A stretch of 64,000 nt of DNA from JAAXHB01 sp965221635 (GTDB lineage Bacteria > Actinomycetota > Acidimicrobiia > Acidimicrobiales > Aldehydirespiratoraceae), in assembly GCA_965221635.1 (NCBI GenBank), contig OZ244902.1:620001-684000 (forward strand). The letters are read 5' to 3'. Positions 42,651 to 51,038 of the stretch are shown piece by piece. How positions within the stretch are numbered: the stretch's first letter is position 1; each line of letters begins with the position of its first letter. The translations under genes were made by a program, and so were the position numbers. The notes below the pieces were generated by a model, which saw only the letters and a program-made list of their open reading frames with translations, was not told the origin of the DNA and ran no database searches.

Positions 42651-43637
42651 CTACTCCTCCGAGATGAACCACGGTCTCCAGGGTGGCTCATATTCATAGT
42701 ACTGCTCGCCCTCTGTGACGGGGGTCCTCAGTGCCGCATTATCTTCGTCACTGAACAGGGACAACATCCCGCTAGCGTCTAGTCTTGCTTTTTCGCGGCG
42801 GCGGTGTGCTTCCTCTCGCATGGCAGGAAACTGAGCAGCCGCCCTTGCAAACAGGTGACTCATTATTCTGGTTCCTGCCTCGTGATCTGTGGCGAATATC
42901 ATATAGTAGATGGGAGAGCCGTTCACATTCTTAATCTCTAGCGGGTGGGTTCGCTTGTACCTTAGCTCTGTCTCGAGGCGCCATCGCATCAAGTTCAGAT
43001 ATTCGTCCCGCGCATCGGACGGCGAGAGTCGACCGCTGAGACGAGCTTGGTAAATCTCACGCCAATCGGGGCAGCCATACATGGCGTCGATCTTCCCCTC
43101 TGCCTCGGGACTGACGGTTCCATCATTGACGCGAAGCAGTCTGGTGAACATCGGCACTGCGCACAGCAAGAACAATTCGACTTTCGTTTGCGGGCTCTTG
43201 CGGAATGCGGCCAGGGCCTTGAGCGTTCGCCACTCAGCCTGCATTCCATCGGGGTCTACGAAGGCGAACGTGGGAGCCTGTGCCAGGTGCCTTAGCTTGT
43301 TCAGAACGGATGTTACTTCTTGGTTGCAGTCGCCACTCACAACCGAGAAGTCTCGATCCGGAAAGTCAGCACGGAGTACAGATTCGAGTTCGTAGGCCTT
43401 GTTGGGCAACTCGAAAAAGCGCAGATGCGTGAATGGTGGATTCTCGATCGACAGAGCGATGCGTGGTGATCCCTCGACCTTGAGACCCGTGTCTTGTTCC
43501 TCGTTCTGGGCCTCACCCGCAAACATATCGAGGTAAATTCTCACGGGTGAACTCTTCGAGGCCGTAGTGAATGCATCCAGATAGTTCCGCAGGATGTCGA
43601 GCTTACCTAATGTCCAGTATCCCCAGACTCGGCCCAC
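42651..43637 (-). CDS. tcmP: three-Cys-motif partner protein TcmP
   Basis: The 328-residue protein shows the TcmP pattern: WTLGKLDILRNYLDAF, YLDMFAGEA, VEGSPRIAL, FFELPNK, VVSGDCN and FAFVDPDG. The order of these blocks (motif I-like DMFAGEA, acidic loop, GDCN, DPDG) looks like a Rossmann methyltransferase fold, though motif I is degenerate. Its biochemical role is unknown; the family is named for standing beside a three-Cys protein, as it does here. GTG at 43637 is preferred over TTG at 43643 because AGGAG lies 6 nt upstream. It sits between Gp37-like and nuclease genes with 2-nt gaps on both sides. Confidence 0.85.
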   Translation of the reverse strand: MGRVWGYWTLGKLDILRNYLDAFTTASKSSPVRIYLDMFAGEAQNEEQDTGLKVEGSPRIALSIENPPFTHLRFFELPNKAYELESVLRADFPDRDFSVVSGDCNQEVTSVLNKLRHLAQAPTFAFVDPDGMQAEWRTLKALAAFRKSPQTKVELFLLCAVPMFTRLLRVNDGTVSPEAEGKIDAMYGCPDWREIYQARLSGRLSPSDARDEYLNLMRWRLETELRYKRTHPLEIKNVNGSPIYYMIFATDHEAGTRIMSHLFARAAAQFPAMREEAHRRREKARLDASGMLSLFSDEDNAALRTPVTEGEQYYEYEPPWRPWFISEE

Positions 43638-43639
43638 GA

Positions 43640-44389
43640 TCAACTCCTGCCAATCAGTAGAGGCATCTCGTCATGGAGGGTACCATCAAGCTCTCGACCT
43701 CCGGCTTTCGGGGTTCTGCCTCCCCACTGCTTGAAGAAGAAAGCGACACCTGCGGCATCACACTGATCACGCAGATCTCGGACCCACGACCCATCCATCG
43801 GTCGAGCGTTCGTCCCGCTCTCGCCACCCGCGATGAGCCAATCGATCGAAGTAAGGTCAAGGTTCGGTAGCGGCCCCAGAAGCGGTTCGGCACTCACGAA
43901 ACGCACTGCGGAGCCCACCGACCGGAGGTGCTCGAGGCGGAATGCGTAGCGTTCGGTTTCGACGCTCACGCCCATCCACACATTGGGCGGCCAGTCGAGC
44001 TGATCCGCCCACGCGGCCAGCCGCTTCGAGCGCTTGGTCAGGACCTGATAAGTGTGCTGTGGCGTCTCCGCCATGACACGGAACACACGCTGAATGAACC
44101 CGAGCGGCACATCGGGGTGGAACAGATCGCTCATTGAATTCACGAAAATCAACCGAGGCGACCTCCACCGATACGGCGCATCAAGCGCGTCTTCGTGAAG
44201 CGTGAGCGCGAAGCCAGGGCCGCTTGTCCTCGGGTGGCCGTCCTTCTGGTACTTCGCCTGGCCCATTGCTCGCAACCGCTTCGCAAGCGCGAGGGCATAG
44301 CAGTTATCGCAGCCCGGGGATGTCCTGTCGCAACCCGTGGTCGGGTTCCAGGTCACCTCCGTCCATTCGATCGGGGATCGACCAGCCAT
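43640..44389 (-). CDS. phage Gp37/Gp68 family (DUF5131) three-Cys protein
   Basis: The 249-residue protein begins SPIEWTEVTWNPTTGC and has the spaced cysteines C-x7-C-x2-C in TGCDRTSPGCDNCYA near residues 19-31. IFVNSMSDLFHPDVP, YQVLTKRSKRL, NVWMGVSVE and WLIAGGESG complete the family pattern. The cysteine cluster and barrel-like motifs recall radical-SAM enzymes, but the spacing is not the canonical CxxxCxxC. Such proteins occur in phages and mobile islands. Together with TcmP and the RAMA nuclease it forms a compact three-gene operon. Function unproven. Confidence 0.87.
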   Translation of the reverse strand: MAGRSPIEWTEVTWNPTTGCDRTSPGCDNCYALALAKRLRAMGQAKYQKDGHPRTSGPGFALTLHEDALDAPYRWRSPRLIFVNSMSDLFHPDVPLGFIQRVFRVMAETPQHTYQVLTKRSKRLAAWADQLDWPPNVWMGVSVETERYAFRLEHLRSVGSAVRFVSAEPLLGPLPNLDLTSIDWLIAGGESGTNARPMDGSWVRDLRDQCDAAGVAFFFKQWGGRTPKAGGRELDGTLHDEMPLLIGRS

Positions 44390-44569
44390 GTCTCTGAAGC
44401 CTCCTGTGCCATCTCAGTGCAGGTGGATAGTACGGAGGGGATGTGACAGTCCACACACGGTGGCACCCGCTTCCACGCCCAAGGAGGTCATTGGATCACC
44501 GTCGACGTCCTCGGCACCCCTCAACGTTGGGGATGCACTTCTTGGTGGCGCTGGGCTTTCGAGGTGGGC

Positions 44570-46846
44570 TCATCCCCAGTGACTCGACATGTATTCGAGC
44601 ATGTCCTGACCATGGAGTTGCTTGGTCGCGTTGCCATCTCGCAGCCAGAAATCCGTCTGCTCCTGTGCGCCCGATAGCGGCTTCGAGAAGACCGCCTTGC
44701 CAGACGGGCTCACAGTCACCACGCAGACATCTGCACCCTCAATCTGGTCGAAGCCGATCTGCACAATTCCAGCGGTCTCGATCGACAGCATGTTGCTCAG
44801 GTGTTGCCGGAGGAACATCTCGTAGCCGTCGCGGTTGGGCTTGGCTCTCAGGGTCTGCATATCCTCACGCAGACCGAGAACCTTGCCGTCGTCAGCGACA
44901 CCGATCAGCAACGTGCCACCCTCGGAGTTGAGGAATCCGCAAACGGTCTTGGTGATAGCATGCTCCATCCTCTTGTCGACTTGGCCGGTACGCAAGTTCA
45001 ATCGAGCGGAGGACTTGTACTCAATGGTTTGTGACTCACCGTAAGCGAGCAGGTCAGCCAAGGTTGATGAGGGTTCGTCGGGTGCGATCTTGTCGTCTAG
45101 GAGGAGGTTGAAGCCGTCCCGCACGACCCTAGCCATCTGGTTCCGTCGACGCTTGAGAAACGTAGGGTAGTCATTCTGTTCCCATCCAATCGGCAGTGCA
45201 TGCCAGTACACCTGTCGATCAAGTTGTTCTGAAGCAAGTCGTTGAGTCATTGGCCCCCAGTACTCCAATGGATTAGCAGCGCCTATGGCGACGTTCTCAG
45301 GCCAATCGAGGAACGCCATGTTTGCGATGTCATTGATTTGATTGGTGTCCGTGATTCCAATCGATTCCAGGTAAGCTTTGGGAAATAGATGGTGTCGCTC
45401 AAGCGACCTTTGAGCACTTGTACTAGCGTCAGAAAGATCCCGAATTTTCAGATTACTGAATAGCAAATCCGCATTGAGTAGATTAAGTGATGCCCAGTAT
45501 GCGAACAGAACAGGAGAGCGCGCCGCTGAAATATTCAGAGCTTCCGGTAGCGATGTTCTCCAATAGTCACGCGTGAAATTGGAGTCAATGATCCGGTCTA
45601 GTTCGGCGCAGAAAGCCCTCCCGTCTCCATCATTCAAGGCAGAGATCCTTCCGAGATCGCCCTCAATCCGGGTCTCGTGTGATGACGTGTAGCGGCCGGT
45701 TGTGTGGGCCATGAAGAACCACCTTGCTATCACGCCACGTAGATCGTTGAATTTGAGTCCGAAGTCACGCTTGCCTATCAACCACAGGACGTATGTGTAG
45801 AAGAGCGCAGTTTCAGAGATGATCATGCTTCGACTCCGGAAACCTGCATGGGTGAGGCACTTGAGGAACTCATGCCAGTTGGTCAGATCGACAACTTCGT
45901 CCTGAGCCCGGCTCAGTTCCTCGATTTGATGGGCTCTTCCCTTCGCCGAGCTGTCCATTCTCCCAAGATCCTTGCCCCCCAAAATGTTGTAGACGTGACG
46001 CAGACGTCCTCGTCGAAACGCCAACCCAACAGCCGAGCGAAGGAGTTGATCGGGGCTCGGATCGATGAAGGCGTTCTTTGGTGATGGGCCGCTTACTCTC
46101 GGATCAACCGCGTCACGGCAGAAGAGCTCGAGCTGCTGCCGACCCTTCTCCCAATGAACAGACATAAGCGTAAAGATGAAGTCTGACTGCTTGAGCTTCA
46201 CTCCCTCTGAGTTGATACGGACGAAGATGTCTGCCACCTGTTCCTCGTGTGCGGCAGCATCTAGTTCGATTACCTGGAACCGATAGCCTTGTAGATCGCG
46301 GACACGATCAATCCGGTCACTTAGTTCGTCCTTTTCCCTTACAGACAGCTCGTTACCCCGTGCTTCGGCGAGTCGCGCCAAGAAGCTTCGAACCGTTGGC
46401 CGGTACTCATCTCGCCAGAGCGATGTGATGTCGGGAATGAACTCCGGATTCTTCCGAATTGCGGCGTTTGTGACCTCGAAGGCTTCCTGCGCGGGGCAAA
46501 ACGCGATCCTAACCTGCTTCTCATTGAACAGCTTCGTGAGGACAGGTTTTCCCGTTAGCACAGTGTAGAGCGATGTAAGGCGCTGCTGGCCGTCGATGAC
46601 GAGAAGCCTAGCCACTTTGTCGTTGTCGCCACCTCCGACCTGACGCGCGCCTACATCAGCTCCAGTTTCCCAGAACATCAGAGTGCCAACTGGATACCCA
46701 CGATAGAGCGAGTCGAAAAGATCACGCACCTTCCTATTGTTCCAGACGAACGGTCTCTGGATGTCCGGTAACGCGATGTTGCCGTGCCTGATCTCCCCAA
46801 CAAGGTGATCGAGGGTGTAGCTCACGTCCCGATATATCGGCGTCAT
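44570..46846 (-). CDS. DUF262 (GmrSD-like) protein with HNH segment fused to Schlafen AlbA_2 domain
   Basis: A 758-residue multi-domain protein. The N-terminal DUF262/ParB-like NTPase part has DIQRPFVWNN near residue 29 and IDGQQRLTSLY near 85, typical of GmrS and SspE-type restriction factors. A DUF1524-like HNH piece reads ERHHLFPKAYL near 480. The C-terminus (about 600-710; SQTIEYKSSARLN, GFLNSEGGTLLIGVADDG) is an AlbA_2 Schlafen-type putative DNA- or RNA-binding domain. Such enzymes cut modified or phage DNA. ATG 46846 follows AGGAAG. The coding sequence is clearly lower in GC than the surroundings, which indicates transfer. Confidence 0.87.
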   Translation of the reverse strand: MTPIYRDVSYTLDHLVGEIRHGNIALPDIQRPFVWNNRKVRDLFDSLYRGYPVGTLMFWETGADVGARQVGGGDNDKVARLLVIDGQQRLTSLYTVLTGKPVLTKLFNEKQVRIAFCPAQEAFEVTNAAIRKNPEFIPDITSLWRDEYRPTVRSFLARLAEARGNELSVREKDELSDRIDRVRDLQGYRFQVIELDAAAHEEQVADIFVRINSEGVKLKQSDFIFTLMSVHWEKGRQQLELFCRDAVDPRVSGPSPKNAFIDPSPDQLLRSAVGLAFRRGRLRHVYNILGGKDLGRMDSSAKGRAHQIEELSRAQDEVVDLTNWHEFLKCLTHAGFRSRSMIISETALFYTYVLWLIGKRDFGLKFNDLRGVIARWFFMAHTTGRYTSSHETRIEGDLGRISALNDGDGRAFCAELDRIIDSNFTRDYWRTSLPEALNISAARSPVLFAYWASLNLLNADLLFSNLKIRDLSDASTSAQRSLERHHLFPKAYLESIGITDTNQINDIANMAFLDWPENVAIGAANPLEYWGPMTQRLASEQLDRQVYWHALPIGWEQNDYPTFLKRRRNQMARVVRDGFNLLLDDKIAPDEPSSTLADLLAYGESQTIEYKSSARLNLRTGQVDKRMEHAITKTVCGFLNSEGGTLLIGVADDGKVLGLREDMQTLRAKPNRDGYEMFLRQHLSNMLSIETAGIVQIGFDQIEGADVCVVTVSPSGKAVFSKPLSGAQEQTDFWLRDGNATKQLHGQDMLEYMSSHWG

Positions 46847-46937
46847 GGTCAGATCTTCCTTCCGTAGGGCACAACGGTAACAGCATTGCATCACGGTGGC
46901 TCTCGCGCAACCACCGGTTCATGGAGGAAGACGTGAT

Positions 46938-47135
46938 TTAACCTGTCATGGCCTTTGATACCTGTCTATAGGGGTGAAGCATGCCCTTCACGCCGGGCAC
47001 GTCGTGCCGAGTGGGCTCGTCCAAACGGAACAGCCCGTACGCACCGATGTCATGCACTGGTGGGTTCTTCTGCGCGTCGAAGTCAGCCAAGAAGTCAATC
47101 AGGCCAAGAATTCGCTCAATGGTGTCGTCAGCCAA
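46938..47135 (-). CDS. small 65-residue protein, possibly a truncated N-terminus
   Basis: The frame starts with TTG at 47135, 7 nt after the stop of the HIRAN-like gene, so translational coupling is possible. The sequence IERILGLIDFLADFDAQKNP and DIGAYGLFRLDE resembles, from memory, the N-terminus of large superfamily I helicase-like proteins in defence loci, but it stops after 65 codons. It may be a relic of such a gene. No catalytic motif is present. Confidence 0.35.
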   Translation of the reverse strand: MADDTIERILGLIDFLADFDAQKNPPVHDIGAYGLFRLDEPTRHDVPGVKGMLHPYRQVSKAMTG

Positions 47136-47142
47136 CGTCGCT

Positions 47143-47985
47143 CTACCCCCGTTCCTGTGGTTTCCTTAACTTTGCAAGCCGTTCAAGCAACTTGGGAGGC
47201 GTCACTCCGGGTGCATGCGGGAGCACACTGAAACGCTCAAGGATTGCCACCTCAGCGTGGTGGTCCTTCTGCTTGCGAAAGCAAATCGCCAACTGCTCAA
47301 AGTACCCAGGTGCCACTCCCCACTCTTTCGCAAGCGCCTCGTCCTCGGTTGCGTCGGCGCAGTGGCGGAGAAGTTGGATCGCCTCATCGAGTCGACCTTC
47401 ACGCTTCAGGTGGTTCACGATCTCGACCCAGCGGCTGTAGTGCCGACCATGCACAACCCCGTCGGGGAGGGCGCCATGAACCCAGAGCCGACCAGCCCGG
47501 GTCGCTTCCTCGGGGGCCCGTTGCGCCCGAGGAGGCAACCCTGGCGCGATCACGGGAGCAAGGAGCGGATCGATGTCGCAGAAGAGCCGGATCTCATAGG
47601 GCCCTCGGTCGTCGCCGCCTCGATCCCAACCCCCGGAGATCTGCACGCGACATGCGATGGGCTTCCCTGCGGAGGACTTGAGGTCGAGGAGTGCTTGGTG
47701 TAGACGTCCCGCGGTTCTTCGTTTCAGGTGAGCAACCTTGAGTCCGTGGACGAGGACTGCGACGGCAGTGGCGTCATACGGGTTGTGACGCTCAGGCTCC
47801 AACACCGCCGTGACATCGAGCTGGTGGCCATCCGGCCGCCTTCCGCCGCAGATCGAGTCCAGCTCCAGCTGGTAGTGGATCTGGCCGACAGGTTCGACTG
47901 GACGGTCACCCGTGAGCAAGAGGACGGCCGGGTCATTGGGCTGAAGTGAATGCCGCTTCGACCGGCCGAACAGTCTCCGTAGCAT
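47143..47985 (-). CDS. HIRAN-like domain protein
   Basis: A 280-residue protein. Residues about 30-110 (VGQIHYQLELDSIC, HNPYDATAVAVLVHGLKVAH) match the HIRAN pattern, a small domain that binds DNA ends or stalled forks and occurs with helicases and restriction genes. The C-terminal third (HYSRWVEIVNHLKREGRLDE, AICFRKQKDHHAEVAILERF) looks like helical TPR-like hairpins. No catalytic domain is visible. ATG at 47985 has AGGAGG 9 nt upstream and is preferred over the GTG at 48006. It heads the minus-strand island that runs to 41.7 kb. Confidence 0.6.
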   Translation of the reverse strand: MLRRLFGRSKRHSLQPNDPAVLLLTGDRPVEPVGQIHYQLELDSICGGRRPDGHQLDVTAVLEPERHNPYDATAVAVLVHGLKVAHLKRRTAGRLHQALLDLKSSAGKPIACRVQISGGWDRGGDDRGPYEIRLFCDIDPLLAPVIAPGLPPRAQRAPEEATRAGRLWVHGALPDGVVHGRHYSRWVEIVNHLKREGRLDEAIQLLRHCADATEDEALAKEWGVAPGYFEQLAICFRKQKDHHAEVAILERFSVLPHAPGVTPPKLLERLAKLRKPQERG

Positions 47986-48843
47986 CGACAATGCCCTCCT
48001 AGTCACCTACTGGAAGGCCGCAATCCGAAAGGAACGCTCAAGAAGCCACGGGTTGCCCATGCGTCGCCTAGGTTACGTTTGAGGCGAGGGTCAACTACGA
48101 GTCTTGAGGAGGGCGGCCATCCCAGTCCAGCGCAGTCGCCCAGACAGGGGGAACCGCCAACAGTCGCTTCACACGCACCGCTGACGCCGTCGCGCGGGTA
48201 TCGGCCCTGCAGCCCATCCATCGGGGAAGGCTTCGTCCAACCCTTGCCGCTTGGGATGGGGTGATGGCCGGATGCACGTTGGTCTGTCTCCATCTCGATC
48301 GATGTTATGGAGCGGGTGCGACTGGCTCATTCCTGGCGGTGTCCGCGCGGTCGTCGTCGACTCGTAGCTCGGGTTCCCAGGGCTGGGGCAGGGGTTGAGG
48401 TCCTCAGGTGCGCACCAGAGTCGCTTCTCCTGCCGTCTACCCAACCGGCACAGGCGGCTTGACGCTTCCGGCAGCCATCAAGCCGATGCGAAGGGTGCTT
48501 CACTTGTCGCGGACCCAACGGGCGGAGACTGCTTGATGCTGCCACCCAACGGAGAACCGATGTGAGGGGTCGTCCAGGTTGCCGCCAAGCCGACCGTGTC
48601 CGAGACCCAACCTGGATCGCCCCGTCGAAGGCGACTTGAAGGGACATCTTGCTTGCCGTGGGTCCGACCGGGCGAACGGGGTTGCGACTCGGAGGGGGCT
48701 TGGGAACGGGGAATGATCGTGTTGGGTCAAGTCCCCGCACTTTGCGGGGATTCGCGTGACGGAAGAATTTGGCCGTTATGACAATTCAGAAAAAAATCTG
48801 AAATGAGGTTGTGTTTGCGTACGCATGTAGGTAGCATGCTTCC
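47986..48843. other. 858-nt gap between HIRAN-like and HNH genes
   Basis: No convincing gene; the open frames here lack start signals and normal codon use. It should contain divergent promoters. Two hairpins stand near the right end: CCCCGC-ACTTT-GCGGGG at 48733-48749 and TTCAGA-A6-TCTGAA at 48785-48802, the latter 41 nt before the HNH start in an unusually AT-rich stretch. TGCGTACGCA, a 10-bp palindrome, follows near 48818. One of these could be an operator of the HNH gene. Confidence 0.5.
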
Positions 48844-50664
48844 ATGCAGCAGACACTGACCAGCCCCGAGGGAGACCTCCGCTTGGATCTCAATGAGTCC
48901 GCTGCGACCAATGGCAACGTGGGCGGCAACGGCCTGGGCACGGGCCGCGCCGGGATTGCCGAGCGGACTCGCAGGACCGGGGACACCGGCACCGGTGAGA
49001 GCACGACCGGCGCGGGGCGCTCGGTGCGTGGTGGCGATGTTCAGGGATTCGACGATCCCACGGCCCGCTCCGGGCGCGATGGCGATGCCGGAAGATGGAA
49101 CGGGAGGATGACCCGCTTGGGGCGCGCTGCCAACACCGGCGACGCTGGTGCTGGTGTGGGATCGGTGGGTGCTGGGCGTGTTGCTCGCCCGGCCGGTTCC
49201 GGTGGGGTGGATGTGTCTGTGTTGGCGGAGGTTGATGTTCGGAGCCTCGATGATTTGGAGCTTGACGGGCGGGTCCGGGAACTGAATCGTGTGGTTAACC
49301 GTGCCAAGGGGTTGATCGCTGAAGCTTTGGCGGAACAAGCCCGACGCAAGCACAAGGGCGCGATCCTTTCGGATTTGCAGCACGGGGTGGGAATGTCGCC
49401 TCGCAAGGCCCGCAAGACTCTCAAGCAGGCTGAACAGCTCGAGGATTTGCCCGACACTCGTGACGCGTTGGTGAACAACCTGATCAACTCGGAGCACGCC
49501 GAGATTCTTGGCAACGCCGCCAAGGCGGGCCCGCTTGACGAACCCAAGATGCTCAAGGCCGCGCAGACCCAGCCGCCGGACAAGTTCCGCAAGACGTTGC
49601 GTGAGCATCAGCGTGAACTTGACCGTGACGGCGGCGCCGCTGAGTTGGAGCGTCAGCGCAAGGCGCGTTGCGCGAGTCTCACCGAATGCGAAGACGGCAT
49701 GTGGCGACTCCATGCCCTGTTCGATCACGTCACCGCCGCGGGGATCCGGCGTTCCTTGGCACGCAGCGGCGCCGTGTGGGACAACCGGGTCGGTCACGCG
49801 GCGATCGGTGAGCGTCACCGCCGCGCCGATGTGCTCGCCGACATCCTCACCGGCCCCAAGCCCACTCCGTCCAACCCGAACCCCGCAAGCGGCAGCTCTT
49901 CCGGCTCCCGCACACGCACAGGCGGGTCATTCACAAGAGGGCTGGGCAACGAATCCACCGGATCGGGCACTGCCGACACCAGCGCTCCAGGCACGGGCGG
50001 GTCGGGCGGTAACGGGTTTGGGTCTGGTACCTCCGGCATCCATCGGGAAGATCGGGGCACACCTTCCACGGGCGGTGCCGAAGGTTCCGATCGCAGCACT
50101 CACAACTCCTGCGACTGTGGTTTGGCCGATCCTGAGGTTGGCAAGGCTCGCCGGGGGTGGAACACAGGAACGAATGCTCGACCGGCGATTGTGGTTGTTG
50201 CCGATTACGACCTGATCAACGCCAAACTCGGCAATCCTCGCCTCAGCGACGGCACGCCGCTACCGGCAGACGAGTTTCACCGGCTCGCCCGCGACGCCGA
50301 CATCCTGCCCGCGCTGTTCAGCACCGCCACCGGCGAACCAATGTGGCTCGGGCGTCGAAGACATCCCAGCCCCGCGCTACGCGCCGCGCTCGAAGCACGC
50401 GACGGAGGTTGCATCGGATGCGGCACCAGTCCCGAGTGGTGTGTCGCCCATCACATCACGCCCTTTGCCGAAGACGGTCCCACCCAACCCGACAACCTCA
50501 CCCTGGTCTGTCACGACTGCCACCACAAGATCCACCACCGAAACTGGCAAGTCCACAAACCACCAGACCAACCCCACCAACTACACCCACCCCCAACGCA
50601 CCCACCCCCGAAGCCGGCAGAACGGCATCAGCCACCCAGAGGGTCACCCACCCCAAGCGCCTAG
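48844..50664 (+). CDS. DUF222 / HNH endonuclease-like protein (13E12 family)
   Basis: The 606-residue protein has a low-complexity Gly/Arg/Thr-rich N-terminus. The helical DUF222 core follows (RVRELNRVVNRAKGLIAEAL, ARKTLKQAEQLEDLPDTRDA), then a Ser/Gly-rich insertion at about 340-420. The HNH nuclease block lies near residues 522-565: CIGCGTSPEW, CVAHHITPFAEDGPTQPDNL, and CHDCHHKIH. Proteins of this family are multicopy and often mobile in actinobacteria; their role is not established. The tail is Pro/His-rich. ATG at 48844 is chosen. Confidence 0.88.
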   Translation: MQQTLTSPEGDLRLDLNESAATNGNVGGNGLGTGRAGIAERTRRTGDTGTGESTTGAGRSVRGGDVQGFDDPTARSGRDGDAGRWNGRMTRLGRAANTGDAGAGVGSVGAGRVARPAGSGGVDVSVLAEVDVRSLDDLELDGRVRELNRVVNRAKGLIAEALAEQARRKHKGAILSDLQHGVGMSPRKARKTLKQAEQLEDLPDTRDALVNNLINSEHAEILGNAAKAGPLDEPKMLKAAQTQPPDKFRKTLREHQRELDRDGGAAELERQRKARCASLTECEDGMWRLHALFDHVTAAGIRRSLARSGAVWDNRVGHAAIGERHRRADVLADILTGPKPTPSNPNPASGSSSGSRTRTGGSFTRGLGNESTGSGTADTSAPGTGGSGGNGFGSGTSGIHREDRGTPSTGGAEGSDRSTHNSCDCGLADPEVGKARRGWNTGTNARPAIVVVADYDLINAKLGNPRLSDGTPLPADEFHRLARDADILPALFSTATGEPMWLGRRRHPSPALRAALEARDGGCIGCGTSPEWCVAHHITPFAEDGPTQPDNLTLVCHDCHHKIHHRNWQVHKPPDQPHQLHPPPTHPPPKPAERHQPPRGSPTPSA

Positions 50665-51038
50665 CGCCCACCCCTGACGGTTCGCTTCTGACGGGCAAGC
50701 CCCGCGGCCCCGGACGCTTCTCTCAAGTCCTATCGGTGACAATTGGAAGTGTTGCCAATCGGGATCGTGCCGAACCGTAGCCAACTTGCCCCATCACTAC
50801 CCGAAGTCGACCTGAACCATGCGTGAGGCTGGTTGCGAAATCTTGTGGAGGGGCACCTGGGCGCGCCGGATGTGCAAGCGTGGAGAACCATGCGTGAGGC
50901 TGGTTGCGATCACTTGTAGGAGACGCCAACCGCCGAGGGTGGCATTTTGCCCTGGTGACCCGGGGCCGGCTTGCTTCCTGCGTAGGGTTTAATTTCACGC
51001 ACGGTTTGGCTTGCGAGGCACGAAGGGGCATCTTGAGA
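50665..51038. other. 374-nt gap with a 25-bp direct repeat
   Basis: A 25-bp sequence beginning GAACCATGCGTGAGG occurs exactly twice, at 50814-50838 and 50885-50909 (71-bp period). Weaker similarity continues for about 15 bp on the right side (CTTGTGGAGG versus CTTGTAGGAG). I see no coding sequence. The repeats precede the HisC-like gene by 130-225 nt and may be a regulatory or mobile relic. Confidence 0.6.

Noticed and set aside
47999..48013. Possible eighth TetR operator (CTAGTC-ACC-TACTGG)
   Set aside because: The right half differs from GACTAG at two positions and the site lies upstream of the HIRAN-like gene, outside the catabolic region.
48731..48752. Sequence resembling a type I-E CRISPR repeat (CCCCGC-ACTTT-GCGGGG)
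   Set aside because: Only one copy, no spacers and no cas genes; treated as an ordinary hairpin.
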